Shown here: positions 1-12,115 of the stretch, one piece after another
Position numbering within the stretch: position 1 is the first letter of the stretch
How the letters are laid out: each line of letters begins with the position of its first letter
DNA from: Calycina herbarum
Lineage: Eukaryota > Ascomycota > Leotiomycetes > Helotiales > Pezizellaceae
Direction of reading: 5' to 3'
Length of the DNA stretch: 64,000 nt
NCBI GenBank assembly: GCA_001414485.1
Contig: LLEY01000040.1
Coordinates: 124,001-188,000 of the forward strand
Translations under genes and position numbers: made by a program
The notes under the pieces: generated by a model
Databases searched by the model: none
What the model was told of the DNA's origin: nothing
The model's input: the letters and a program-made list of their open reading frames with translations, nothing else

Positions 1-256
1 GGTTAAATCAGGTGGAGATGAGACAGATTGTGCTTGTGCTTACAACCGACCTTTATCTCAACATTCTCTAGAACCTGAACAACGCCAGTTATAAATAAGT
101 TTTTGGTATGAATTTATCTTTTTTATTTAATATCTACAACTTGCACTCTTAGAATCTACATTAAAGATATTTCAGTGCAAGTTGTTGGATATTTAAAAGG
201 GTATCTAATACAAAGCACGGACCGTATAATCTGTCTCATCTCCACCTGAGTTAGCC
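1..256. mobile_element. MITE with 29-bp terminal inverted repeats
   Basis: The first 29 bases and the reverse complement of 228-256 match at 27 of 29 positions (core AGGTGGAGATGAGACAGATT). A second, internal inverted repeat (about 129-145 against 173-190, core CAACTTGCACT) would fold the middle into a hairpin. No coding capacity is visible. The left TSD is cut off by the window edge, so the superfamily cannot be named. Confidence 0.75.
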
Positions 257-2243
257 TCGAATCGATGAAATTCTGCCCTACAAGGTACGGAGTACAGGCC
301 GAACAAGCTAGTTCTTCGACGGCAAACTCACGGGACTCGGAACTAGCTCTCCGCTATAGCCTGGACTTGCACACCACGAGCTAGAGTGACACCATGGGAT
401 GAGTTTGGGTAGCATCATTGCACCGTTGCACTTTGTTCCACAGCTGCAGGAGGTACCTAAGTAATACTGCCTCTGTGTAATAAAGGGCCTCCGGGTCAGT
501 CTGTCAGAATCAAAATGCTTGCCAGGGAGGAGAACATCGGGACTCAAGACGTACATGTTTGCTTCCACAAACCACAAACTAGAGCTATCTTAATCTCATA
601 CAACTCGATTGACACACCGAATCTCGTCCGAAGTCGCAGGAGTCAAAACTCAGGAGTTTGCACTCCAGCTTCGCATTGACCGGCTCGAGGTCTGGGTGCA
701 CGTTGTAGCGTGTAAAAGTGGGCATGACAGATATTGACAGCGGGCACCCGCGTTGCCAATGTGCGTGGAACGAAAGACCGAGCACTCTGTGCTGAGTTCA
801 ACCCGCCATTATTCACGACGACAGACGACGTTTTGAGTTGGTGGGAGAGATGATGGATTTCACCAAACCTCACTGATGGACAGTTATATGTTCTGAATAT
901 TATTAGCCTCTTGGTATGATCAATTTAGCCCTATCACTTTTTGATGAGCGTACAGCTCTGGGGCCTCTCCCCTCCTGCCCAGAATCCAGAAAGAGGCAAC
1001 AACTTCCAGCCGGCTTCAAGGGCTCATGCATCTCCCCAGCGAGAGGATCAAACCCTCAGCACCACCAGCAACAGCCGTCTTCGACAGGCCCCCCATACAG
1101 GCCCCATACAGGCCCTCCCCTGAACACACTCGGCTCGGTATCCAGTGGGCTTGTGTCCTCGCCATCCTTCTCCTCAGATCTTAGGGATCCTCTCCTTCGT
1201 GCTGCACCTCCTGCCTGCACCTGTCGCTGCCGACGCCACCAGAATACAACTTGCTTTTACCCCCCGCAGCCGGGGCAGAAGCTTCTCTTCCCATTGTCCA
1301 TCCAGCACAGCACAGCACAGCACAGCACCTCAGACCCGGATGGTCAACTGCTCATTTTTGGCTTCCCAGCGCCCAACGCGCGAGAGAGCGTAAAGTAGGC
1401 TTAAAGGCTTAAAATGTTATGCAGGAACCGCTCCAAGAAGGTGTGATCAGGGGTTGAGTAAACGATTGACCAGGATATAGGAGGAACTCCACCACTCCTC
1501 GAACTCCACTCAACAACCCTGAACCCCACTCACTGACTGGCCCAATAACCAGTTCCCACCCTCTTCATCCAGGACTGGACATCCCCCCCAGTGTGGACAG
1601 TGGACGCACTGGATGGACTGGACAGGCTCAGCAAGCACCCCAAGCCAGCCAGGCTCGAAATTTCTTCATTAATGACTTACTCCCATTCCCGCACCGCACC
1701 CGTTCACTCACTGAGTTTGCCTCCCCCTTCCCCTTCGCTTCCCCTTCCCAGTCAAGGTTGCTGCTCTCGCTCGATCGAGTCCGTTTCGAGCCCAGTCGAT
1801 CGCTCTCTTACTGATGCCGTCCCTACAACTTGGCTTCATCGACCGCATCTTTTACTTTTCTGAACTTCCATTGTTCAATCTCGTTGACATTCGGCCTCCT
1901 CACTGCGCCTGTGAGCGCCAGCGCAAGCAGCCGAAGCCGTTCTGCAGCGTGCCAATCCCCGCACAGCACCACCGCACCACGAATCCTCCCAGCGACAGCG
2001 AGCGAGCGAGCGAGTCCGACGCTGCATTGAAAGGGACCAGACGACGGCCGCATAATAATAATTGCGACGCGACGACCCATTCAAAGACTTTTGTAGCGCG
2101 ACGCCAGAGCCAGCACCCTCCACGCTCTCCTCTCGTGCGATCGTGTTAGCTTGGTCGAAGAAGTCATCGTTTCGACGAATGGAACGATCAGGGCGGACCT
2201 ATCAGCTCGGAATTCTCGTGCGTTCCCCGTTGGTTCGTCAGTC
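257..2243. other. Intergenic / upstream region of the ankyrin-like gene
   Basis: No gene is supported here. Bases 257-900 hold only short chance ORFs. From about 900 to 2,243 the + strand is rich in C, CT and CA with many short Pro/Ser/His-rich ORFs. That is typical of a promoter and long 5' leader in a filamentous ascomycete, so I take it as control region and leader of the gene starting at 2,244. Two microsatellites lie inside it (AGCAC units near 1,303; GCGA units near 1,998). Confidence 0.5.
1303..1328. repeat. Pentanucleotide microsatellite (AGCAC)5
   Basis: Five uninterrupted AGCAC units occur in the CA-rich upstream region. Confidence 0.8.
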
Positions 2244-4365
2244 ATGGCGACTCCCAGCCCACCAAGTCCGCCATTGCCAACAAGAGAACACTGCTTCTCC
2301 TTATCCGAGGCGCAATGCCACAAGATATTGATGCATCGCGACCCGAACAATGAGAGGGCGAACAAGAATTGGGAATTGGTGCACCAGCCTGAATTGGTCC
2401 GACTGTACATGACTATGATTAGTTTCCCACAGATTCGAGACTACATGAAGCAGAAACTGGACTACTGGTGAGTACACGTAACACCTGCCCGAGACAATAT
2501 CTTACGCTGGTGTTTAGTTACAAGACGTACGCCAATCGATATAAGGATTGGCATCTGCCAGTCGACCGATGTGAGCGGGAACAAGCAGTAAGGGAGCTCT
2601 TTGCATTGGTCTCAGACTCGTCAAACTATCAAGCCACCACCTCCTCCATATCCACAAGGGGTCGAGGCTACCCATTCGACCCCTCCAACCACATCCTAGT
2701 ACCCCATTACCACCCTTACCACAAGTCCCGCAACGACCACCATATAGCGTACCGCAAGACTTCTTGTTTCCGACGAACCAACAACGCAATGTTCGAGACT
2801 CGGATCAAATGTCGATTGCAACGACAGCAAGTAGTGCAACATGGTCATCTGGAAGTGCACAATCGTACTATACTAATCAAGATGATACCTTCTCTAACCC
2901 CCGCTTCTCCATATCAACATTCAACTCGTCACTGAGTTCGGGCAGTCAGGTTTCCATGCCACCAACTTTCCAAGGACGCCTTCCATTGAAACCACCAAAA
3001 CATGATTACAGGTATGGCTGTTGGAATAACGAACTACGCGTCATTCCTTGTGGAAAAGACCACAGTCAACTTCGATGGAATATCCCCTTCTCGAGCTGTC
3101 AGATCTGTGGCTTCTCGCAATGGCACGCACTAATGTTACAAGCCCGCAGTTTGGACCTTCAAACTTTCACATCAGCCATGATGAGCTTGAGCAACGAATG
3201 CGAACCAGATTTCGCGGGTAATCACTCGTTACATTTTCTGATGGCAGCGGGTGTCAGTATGGAATATTTCACTCAACCGATGACCGATATCAGTTGTCGG
3301 CAAAATGTGTTTGGCCAGAATCCACTCCATGTTCTGGATCCTCAGGATTTGGACGATGATCTGATTGGATTCTTGGAATGGTTCAAGGCGAGGGAACATC
3401 CGAAGGGTCTTTTATTGACGCAACGCGATATTAAGGGGCGAACGCCGATGCATTATCTTTTACGGAGACCGCTTGAACGGTCGATGTACACGAAAATTCT
3501 GAAGGTTTTTCCATATGAACACCACCAACTTCGCACTTTCGATACCTCGGGTCGCAACGCGATTATGCTCATGAAGAGAGCCGCAGCGGAAGTGAAGATG
3601 AAATCTACAGCCGAGTACGTCCGTCTCCAAGCCGGAATCACAGACACAGAACTCTACCAATCTTCGGGTGACAACACGCAGCATGGGAATCGCAATCTCT
3701 ACGGCTTCCACGATATCGCTCGCGGAGCAAGAGGAACCTCGTATCTAATGGGAAATTTCTTCGAATGTCGGATCTGTCAACAGACTAATTCGCATTCTAA
3801 TTCTTACCTTGATCAGATGATTTGTGCGTGCAAGTTTGGACGGGATCGTAATGGACCAGATGAGAGTGGGATGACGGCTGCTCATGCTCTTGTTACGCAG
3901 GAAAGATGTAATAATGATCCGGAAATGACGCCTGAGAGTCCTGCGCAAACGGCGCAACTTCTCAGGGTCCTTATTCCGCCTAATGATCGGACGTTGAGGG
4001 AGATTCTTCATGTTCTTGATCGGGAAGGCCATAGTCTTGTCCATAACATTGCTGTTAGGGGATTGGATGAGTTGCTGCAATATGTTCTTGATTTGGAAGA
4101 GCCGAGTAGACGGAGGAGTATGGTGAATGCTTGTAGCCGAGGGCCAAAGGGACATTCTGTGTCTGTACTTGGGGCTGTGCTTGCGAAGATTGAGGATACC
4201 GTCGCCTTTATAAAAGTCACGCATGTTACGGGAGATAGCAGAGTCAAGACGAGACTAGTCGAGAAGAGCAATCGTCTCACTAAGATCAAGCATATCCTTC
4301 TCAGGGCCGGCGCAGAGGTACATCCTACCATCACGACGAGATGGCAGATCTATTGGCCATCATGA
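2244..4365 (+). CDS. Ankyrin-repeat-like hypothetical protein
   Basis: Start ATG at 2,244 (MATPSPPSPPLPTREHC). Intron 1 is 2,468-2,517 (GTGAGT...TTTAG, 50 bp) and joins KLDYC to YKTYANRYKDW cleanly. The large last exon is open to the stop at 4,363-4,365. It contains ankyrin-like units: NPLHVLD (~3,330), GRTPMHYLLRRPL (~3,437), GRNAIMLM (~3,550), GMTAAHALV (~3,868) and GHSLVHNIAVRG (~4,027). Cysteine pairs (SSCQIC, FECRIC) suggest a possible small metal site. Between about 2,587 and 2,764 the reading frame must change and I could not fix how. A GTAAGG donor at 2,588 with the AG ending at 2,658 restores frame, but the segment VRELFALVSDSSNYQ also looks coding. The 3' end may also be spliced (GT at 4,319). 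The function is unknown; ankyrin units normally mediate protein-protein contacts. Confidence 0.7.
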
Positions 4366-6491
4366 AGCTCAACCCAAACCTGAAGACCGACCCACATCTA
4401 CAACACAACGAGAAGTTATATATCACAAGGCGACAGCGCTATAGTACGAGGTACACCATCCATCAGCTCCTATGCACATATTCACGCCACGACCATGTAC
4501 CAAACCACACCAAGGAGCATCAAAAATTACGCGCGCGACATGGCCAGTTAGCATTTTGTTTACTACAGCCTCTGCCATTTATTCGACTTTACGACGATAC
4601 CCCTCTTGTATTTACGCTCGTACTGCTTTTTTCCCTTATACCTATTTACTTTTTTTTTCTTATTTTGCTCTCGATACCCTATGTTTCTTTTTACTTTATT
4701 TATGTTCCTAGGGATGGTCTTACAACTCTTCTCTATACTTGCTTGCTCTAGGTTGGTCTTCTAATGGAGTTTCTTTCTTTTTGTTGGCAAAAAACTTAGT
4801 GGTGGGCTTCATGCTGCTTGATGATTGCATTTATGAATGGAGGATTATTTTGTCTTTTATTTTGCTTACTTCTTTCTTGAAAAAGGGAAGGAGGGAAAAG
4901 TTAATAGAATGTAATTGTACGGATCTCTATTCTTGGGTGGCTGGTGGGGTGTATATATATGAGGAAGGAATGGTCGGTTTAGGGACAGGTAGGGGGAAGC
5001 CAAGAGGGGTTGGAGGAAGGTGTAAGATGGATTTGGGGTGGCTTGTCCATGGATGGGGGGGGTGGTTAAGGGGATGGAAAAGGATATACGGAGGGGATTT
5101 TATCACAAATTATTGAAGTTTTTTGGGATGAACGATGCTGTCTTGACTATGGTATTTTTTCTTTCTGTGATTTCTTATCTTTGAGAATTGGCCCCAAGGT
5201 CAGAGGGGAAGAAGGAGCGGACGACGAGACCAGGGAAATATGAGACATTGTTGAGTTGACAATGGGAAGAAGGCACGGCTTGCCATCTCATGCCCATGTG
5301 GTTCTTTCCTGGATTTCTCGAGGTCGCTCTTTCCTTAACTTGACATTGTCACTGAACTCGCTCCTTCCCTGCCTCGACTTCGTCCCTCAACTTAGGCTCA
5401 GGGTCGCTGCTTCTTAAGGTAACTTACCATCATCACTCGCAGGGTCGCTCTTTCCCTATATTGAACTCGTCCCTCAACGGTCCTTCCCTCAATCTGGACT
5501 CTGGTCACCCACATGAGAGGCAGTTAATTCTCTCCTCAGCGGCTACTAGTACAATACTCAAATCATTTGTTTACAAACCACTCAGGTACGTACCAGACGC
5601 ACAACCCTAGCGCAGCCACACAGCACACTAATGAACCCGGATCGTGAGGTGAACTGCTGGCTGAGGCTCGCTCGGAAGCATGCGAGAGAGGGTTGCTTTT
5701 TTTGGGTTAGCTGCATGGAACTAGGGAGTGCCGAGGGCCTGGGCGTAAAAGGTGCGTAAGGTTTCTTGGAATTTGGGGAGGGCACTGAATCAGTTGTGCT
5801 GGAGTATGGGGATATGACGTCGTTTTTGAGGGTCGTTGTGTTTGTTGATTCTAAAAGCAGAGGAGGGGTGAGTGAGTGGGTGTTTTGTGTAAGACACAAG
5901 TAGTAAATTGATTGTATGAAGTCACTTAGTAGAAGAAATAAATAAAGTGATTTTATGGCATCCTAGTATTCTTCAAGGCCCGGGCCTGCTAAGCTTGTTG
6001 ATCTTATTCGGCTATCTTGTATCTTGTTTCCTACCTCGATCTTCCCTCCTGGCCATTCCGGAGGTGATCGATTTTAATAAATCTGGGTTGCGGGTATTTG
6101 TATGGGGTAACAATATCTGTGGGTTTAATTATGTGTCTCATTAAGGGGCTTTGAAGATGGCTGAAAAGAAGCGCAAGGAGTTTGCTTGTGCGAGAGTCTG
6201 TGGTGTTTGGAGGACTGTGAATTTGGTGGTGTGATTTGCTAAATCGTCTTTTTAGGGTAGCTGGTTTGGGACTAGTGTAGGAACGCTTTCTCTCAGCCAT
6301 AGCGTCCCTCACTACGTCACCATTTGACAATCTTACAACAGCTCATCAACAAACCGATCGCCCTCTGCTCCTTCTACATCAACAACACATCTCAGAGCAA
6401 CCGAACTGCGACTGAGATATCACGATTTCACCAACTTCTAAATCGGATCATCAAAGGAACCGCTACAACCGGAATCTCTGCAACCGCAATC
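4366..6491. other. Intergenic region between the ankyrin-like gene and PIL1
   Basis: Begins with a T/CT-rich 3' flank (to ~4,760), then a G-rich stretch (4,900-5,100), then mixed sequence with the repeated phrases 'gtcgctctttccct' and 'ctcgtccctcaac' around 5,320-5,500. No ORF with coding character or splice sites was found. About 6,300-6,491 is CA-rich and probably the PIL1 leader. Confidence 0.5.
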
Positions 6492-7990
6492 ATGCATCGC
6501 ACATATTCTATGCGACAGTCGAGGGCTCCTACCGTACGTTTTCCTCTCATCGCGCGAAACTCGAGATAGCTTCAAATACTAACATACAATATGCAGGCCT
6601 CGCAACTTCAAAACCCCCCTCCACCATCGTCGAGCACCAAGTCTGGCAGACTCTTTGGCAAGGGCGGAATTGGTTAGTGATTTTTTTTCTATGACGTGTC
6701 GATATACCATCTTTTCGCCTCAGCAAACACATATGGATATACAAAACAATTGCGCAAAGTGGCTTCGGGACTCCAGATTCATGAGGTTGATTGTGCTGGG
6801 AGTATTTGAGGCCATTCCTAATTGTCTCCTACATTTCGGAGGCTTGCGCATCGCCGACAACACCGCCCGCCTTCAAAATGCCAAAGACACAGCTGAATCA
6901 GAACTATTGATCATGGTGCATACGCTAACATTACTACGCAGGCCATGCGCTCCGCAAGCAAGCCGCTGGTCAATTCGGCCCGGACCTCGCAAAGAAGCTC
7001 ACCCAGCTAGTCAAGATGGAGAAGAATGTCATGCGTAGTATGGAATTGGTCGGACGCGAGCGCATGGAGGTTGCTGTAAGTTATCCTATCCGGCGCATAG
7101 GAAACAACAATTAACAAAATTAGCAACAACTGTCCATCTGGGGAGAGGCATGCGACGACGATGTTTCCGATGTTACAGATAAACTTGGTGTCTTGCTTTA
7201 CGAGATTGGTGAGCTTGAGGATCAGTATGTCGATCGTTATGATCAATATCGTGTTACCATCAAGAGTATCCGAAATATCGAGGCTTCCGTTCAACCCAGC
7301 AGAGACCGTAAGCTCCCCAATCCAACTATCTCTCAAAACATGCTAATCCATCATCCAGGAAAACAAAAAATCACCGACCAAATCGCCCAATTAAAATACA
7401 AAGAACCAAACTCCCCCAAGATCGTCGTCCTCGAACAAGAGCTCGTCCGCGCCGAAGCCGAGTCCCTTGTCGCCGAAGCCCAACTCTCAAACATCACACG
7501 TGAAAAGTTAAAGGCAGCCTACACCTACCAATTCGATGCCCTCCGCGAGCACTGCGAGAAATTGGCCATCATCGCTGGTTATGGAAAACATCTCCTTGAG
7601 CTTGTCGACGATACACCTGTCACCCCTGGCGAGACACGCGCTGCGTATGATGGATATGAGGCTTCCAAGGCTATCATCCAGGATTGCGAGGATGCGCTTA
7701 CGAATTGGGTTACTGCCAATGCGGCTGTGAGTTCGAAGTTGAGTGTAAGAGCTCGAACACTTTCTCAACGGAGACGGGCGCAGAGAAACAATGGGGAGGG
7801 TCATGATTTGAGTGGTCAAGATCAACCTCTTAACGATCGCGAATCTGGACTCTGGGTTCCCGCTAGCGCACACAAGGGTGATGAATACGAGGACGAGGAG
7901 GAAGATGAAGAGGAGGTTGGCGCCAGCAGTATTCATGACAGTACTATCAACGGAGAGACAAGGGGACGACAAGAGACTCTTGCCGCATAA
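6492..7990 (+). CDS. PIL1: Eisosome core component, Pil1/Lsp1 family
   Basis: Five exons: 6,492-6,533, 6,597-6,672, 6,942-7,075, 7,124-7,307 and 7,359-7,990; 355 residues. All introns have GT-AG ends, and intron 2 (269 bp) has an ideal GCTAAC branch site. Diagnostic family segments are visible: [14 protein letters not shown] at the N-terminus, [78 protein letters not shown] and [20 protein letters not shown]. Pil1/Lsp1 proteins are BAR-domain proteins that self-assemble under the plasma membrane and shape static furrows called eisosomes (or MCCs). The basic N-terminus contacts PI(4,5)P2, and the Ser/Thr-rich start carries Pkh-kinase-type phosphosites in yeast. The C-terminal tail is acidic ([14 protein letters not shown]), as in filamentous fungi. 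Length and order are normal and no defect is seen. Confidence 0.97.
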
Positions 7991-8715
7991 GCTCGAGTAT
8001 GATTTTAGGGTGAAAAGGGAAGGAGATGATAATGTACTGATAATTGGAGGGGCGGAGGTAATCACTGAACAGCAATCTATGAAAAGAAGCAAAACGGACC
8101 GGTCGTTTGTTGTGGAGGGGTGTTTTGATTTACTTTGGGAGGACGGACTGGAGTCACATTCATCCTCTTTCTTTTTTTCCTTTTGAGAAAGTTGGGGGCT
8201 GGACTTGAGTGGATATTCCCAGGATGATACTTGTTTTCTCTCTTATTCATTTTCTGTCTTTTTAGTTAATATATTGTATGAATGAAATAATGCTGGTGTT
8301 TTGTGATTGTGAGTTTGTTGATTCGTATAAGGCATGGTTTTTTAGGTTTGACTTGGATTATTAGATGGGATCTCTGGTTAGCAAATTTACATATTTCAAA
8401 CTTCCTCTGCTTGATTCAATAATTTAAAGTAGATGGATATTATTTAGAGACGCTTAGAGAGCTCTATCTTTTCTCAGATCTTCTCGGTTATTTTCCCTAA
8501 ATAAAAGATTCATTATTTAGATTATTCCATTCAAAAACAAATAGACAAAAACTACCTATGTCTCCAAAATATTTATATAATCTAGTCAATTAGCAAACCA
8601 TATCCCAATCCATCCTCAAACAGCGAAACAGAAGAGCCCAGCGAGAATTCCGTTTCGAAATCAGGGGCGCGTTAAAGATTTATATTGAATTCTCCATCTC
8701 TATCCTAACCTAGTC
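7991..8715. other. Convergent 3' flanks of PIL1 and the ferric reductase
   Basis: AT-rich and T-rich sequence with no coding frame; it carries the 3' ends of two convergent genes. TA-rich stretches near 8,265-8,300 and 8,500-8,580 are plausible polyadenylation regions. Confidence 0.5.
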
Positions 8716-11218
8716 TCACCAATGGAAGCTCTCCTCAAAATACTCCACATTCCCATATCCCCTCCCTAGCATCTGCACAACAGCCTTCCTCGCCTCATCA
8801 GCCATCATCCCCGGCCCACAAGCAACAACAGCCAAACTCCCTCCCCCGGAATCCCTAGTAGCTTCTTCAACCTCTTGAAATACATCCGGTCGTCCAATTT
8901 GAACTTTCAACCCCAGGTTATCTTTATCCTGGACCCCAACCCCCTCTTCAACTCCCCTGCTCTGCGTGATATAAGCTTCCAAATTCAATTTCTCACTCCC
9001 CACTGCATTTCTGAAATCTCGAGATATAGCATCGGTTAAGAATTTATGTTCTCGTACCGCCCAAATGATTTTTATGGATACAGTGGTGGGAGATTCGGGG
9101 AGTGTAGAGAGATAGGAAAGAGGGACTGCGATACCGGTTCCGCCGACTATGAAGAGGATGTTTGAGTAAGTGTGGAAGGGTTGTGTTTCCCCGTATGGTC
9201 CGTCGATGAGCATACGTATTGGAGATGAGTTTGCGGATTTCAGGAGGCGGGATGTAAAGCCGTTGTAGGGACGGATTATGAAGACCATTGAGGATGGCGG
9301 GGTATCGGATTGCGAGAGGAGGGTTTGGAATTCGGAGTCGGAGGAATTTTGTCGGGAGAGATTGGGTGTTGGAGAGCGCGAGGGGGGTGTGATTGTCCCT
9401 AGGGAAGAAGAAGAGTGAGAGGGTTTGTGGGAGGTTGAGTAGCTTAGTGTGAAGGGGTGACTTTCCCAGATTTTGTCGTGGAGGGAGGTTAGGAAGTAGA
9501 ATGTTCCGGGGAGGGGTTTGATGAGGGAGGTTGTGTATGGGATTACGAGACGGATGATGTTGGATTTGGAGTCGTAGGTTACTTGTGCTTTTGTGTTCCA
9601 GAATTTGTGATTGAAGAGGAGGATTCGAATCATTCTTAGGAATCGATCGAATATCCAGATGAATACGCAGGGATAAATGAAGCCGTTCCATTCTCCGTCG
9701 AAGATTTCTACGTGGCTAGAAAGGTTAGTGTGGGCTGAAGGGAGGAAGAGGCGAAACTTACTACCACATTGTTGCTATTACTAGAACTGAAAGGATGATG
9801 TGGAGAATGAGAAATAGTTCGTAGAATTTCCGACGTAATGGGTAAACCGAAAAGCCGCATATAGCAACCATGAATATTGTCGCCTAGCCAAGTCAGAGAG
9901 TACTCCGGCTCCAAGGGAACGAGATAAACCAACCAAAACCCCAGCTACAAACCACCTATTCTGATAGTAATCAACATAAAGTTGCCAAGCGACTGTCCAT
10001 GTTCCTCCTATCTAGAGTTAGCACTAAGAAGACCGAGGAAAGGAAGCCGGCCAGGGTGGTCCTTTTAATAACATACTCTCAAGTATCAAAACAGTATAAG
10101 CAACAGAATGCACAACTGCTTGAACCGTAGCAACTCTAGCAACCCATCGATGGAAATTATTATAAGTCGCAAAATCCCAACCGGTCAACCAAAGGAGAGT
10201 GTTATTTCTGATGCCAAATGCCCATATGAGAGCTAGGTTTGCTGTTGAGATGATTCCGGTTCTATCTGCTACGTATCTCCACATCTGAGTTGATATGTGC
10301 GGCCAGCTGGGAGTTGTTGGTTGAGTTCCTAAATGAGGCAGGGAGGGGAGACATACTATAGATTATCTTCAAATACACGATAACTGATTGAGCAGAGAAC
10401 GATATTTAAGATAATGAAAGCTGCGATTGCGAGACTCTGAATCCGAGTGGGCACCGTGGACCACCCATTGACGTTCTGAGCATGAGTAAATCCAAATGTT
10501 GCCGGTACAGTGATGTATCTTTTCAATAACGTATAGGGATAAAATGATTTCTCTGCAACAGAGTTTTCGGAGTATAGGTCACTTGGTACGGCTTGCCAAT
10601 GTCGTTTTCGATTCATAGAATCAAGAGTGAGTCGTAATAAGCGAGTAGATAATCCGACGGCAATGACTGCAACCCAAAAATAATACATAGCAAAACCATA
10701 TGTGACATGAATTCTTCTCTCGAAAAATGCAGCATCCTCAAAACGAAGTTAGCAAGATAGACGCAAGATAGATGAATACTTACCAAAGTGCCCCAAGCTA
10801 GTCCATAGAGTTTTTCCGATGGAACAAGAACTTCATTATAAGTCCTCGGAGCCATCCTCGAAAGCTCTCCCACCTCCAAATGATGAAGCTTCTCAATCCC
10901 CTCCTCGGTAAACCCCGCAATAATCGAATACGGCGGAACCGTCGCATTTGAAAATCTTCGACATCCTTCATTCACACCCTCAACCCCTCTTTCCCGTTCT
11001 TCATCTGCACAAAACAACTTATTGCAGAGATATAACGATGCATACTCTAACTCATTTCCACATGGCGACCACGGATCTCCGGTCTTCGGATTCGTGCCGT
11101 TAAATCGTACACCATGAAGGATTTGCTGACAAGCGACGAAGCAAAAATCGTCTTCTTTTAGGTCGGCTCTTGCTGATGCTAGGGAGATGGAACATAGGAA
11201 AAGGTAGATGAGGAGCAT
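8716..11218 (-). CDS. Ferric/cupric reductase transmembrane component (Fre family)
   Basis: Six exons on the minus strand: 11,218-10,784, 10,736-10,357, 10,306-10,077, 10,007-9,934, 9,883-9,762 and 9,715-8,716; 746 residues, all phases consistent. The start MLLIYLFLCSISLASA is a signal peptide, followed by a Cys-containing ectodomain. The membrane core (residues ~270-415) has the haem histidines in FHRWVARVATVQAVVHS and in LFLILHIILSVLVIA. The cytoplasmic half has HPFTL (~500, FAD binding), GPYGE (~587), GGTGI (~606) and CGPGMM (~714) for NADPH, and ends FEESFHW as Fre proteins do. A Ser/Pro-rich insert (~510-555) lies between the FAD and NADPH parts. Fre enzymes move electrons from NADPH across the plasma membrane to reduce Fe(III) or Cu(II) before uptake. 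No iron permease or multicopper oxidase is adjacent. Exon 4 (74 bp) is the least certain junction. Confidence 0.95.
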
Positions 11219-11606
11219 GGTTGAAACCAATCCATAACCAAACTACGTCGCACAGATGCAGTGATCTTATCTGATCCGAAGATTGAAAAATTGGAAAGCG
11301 GTGAATCGGCTTGGCCATATCCCATTTTTGGGATTGGTGGCAGAAATTGGAGCCGATTTCCGGAGTTTCTATTCCAAAGCTCCTTTCAGAAAAAGATAGA
11401 CTTTAGCAATAATCTATTCCAGTCATCATGGTCCCACATGACATTTTGCCGCTATCAGTGGTCGAGGTATCTACCAAGATACATTCCCAAAACCGAGTGG
11501 AAAACGAACCTTCATCAATCACCTCATCTCTTGATACAGAAATTGTGCTCGCTCCTAAAAGGATGAGAAAATCGCGGGACCGAAAATGGCACCATCTCTT
11601 AGTGGA

Positions 11607-11634
11607 CAATAAAAGCGACAGTAAATAGTTCAAA
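11607..11634. repeat. Single end of the AAAAGCGGCAGTAAAT MITE family
   Basis: ACAATAAAAGCGACAGTAAA matches the left ends of the elements at about 16.1 kb and 62.46 kb, with one G-to-A change in the core (GCGGCAG to GCGACAG). I found no matching right end nearby, so this is a truncated or decayed copy. Confidence 0.5.
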
Positions 11635-11748
11635 TACACATCATTTGTTGTTAAATATTTGTGGAATGCGTTTTCCGACGACAAAATCGCTGGGACAATC
11701 AATATAAGCAACTTTACATCAGACGATAAGTACTATTACGAAATCGAT

Positions 11749-12115
11749 TAAATAGGACACAAACTTACATAAGTCATATATAAACAACTAACACTATAGG
11801 CATAAAAACTACGTTCACTATTATAATACTGCGGTTAATAAGTACACTAAAATTGGAATTAAATTTATTTCTAAGTTAGCGTACGACTGATTTAATTATA
11901 ACTCTTATCAACTATAATACTTTTTAGATTTTTAAAAAAGTGTAGTATTATAAACTATAGTCTTTATAAGTGTATTATATTAATTTATAAAAACAAAAAG
12001 GCGTTGCGTCAAGAAGTTATATATATACCTATATAGAGTTGTAGCTATACACTTGGTATAAATGCCCCGTCTGTTCCATGCTTCGACCAATTAGAATTTG
12101 TGTCCTATTTAGGAT
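11749..12115. mobile_element. Decayed inverted-repeat element
   Basis: TAAATAGGACACAAA near 11,749 is the reverse complement of TTTGTGTCCTATTTA ending near 12,115, enclosing about 365 bp of TA-rich noncoding DNA. Flanking it are near-identical direct copies of AACTTTACATCAGACGATAA (~11,709) and AACTTTATATTAGACGATAA (~12,212), which differ by C-to-T and A-type changes. A small MITE inside another degraded repeat is the simplest reading. No transposase is visible. Confidence 0.4.

Noticed and set aside
308..873. Minus-strand ORFs of 60-90 codons near the left edge
   Set aside because: No splice signals, no recognisable domains and overlapping frames of equal quality; chance ORFs.
916..2149. 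Several overlapping plus-strand ORFs, Pro/Ser/His-rich
   Set aside because: They reflect the CT/CA-rich leader composition; all frames are equally open and none has a family match.
4341..5116. ORFs of 79-136 codons after the ankyrin-like gene
   Set aside because: Low-complexity Phe/Leu/Tyr-rich translations of T-rich 3' flank. A possible in-frame extension (MADLLAIMKLNPNLKTD) has no adequate intron to join it.
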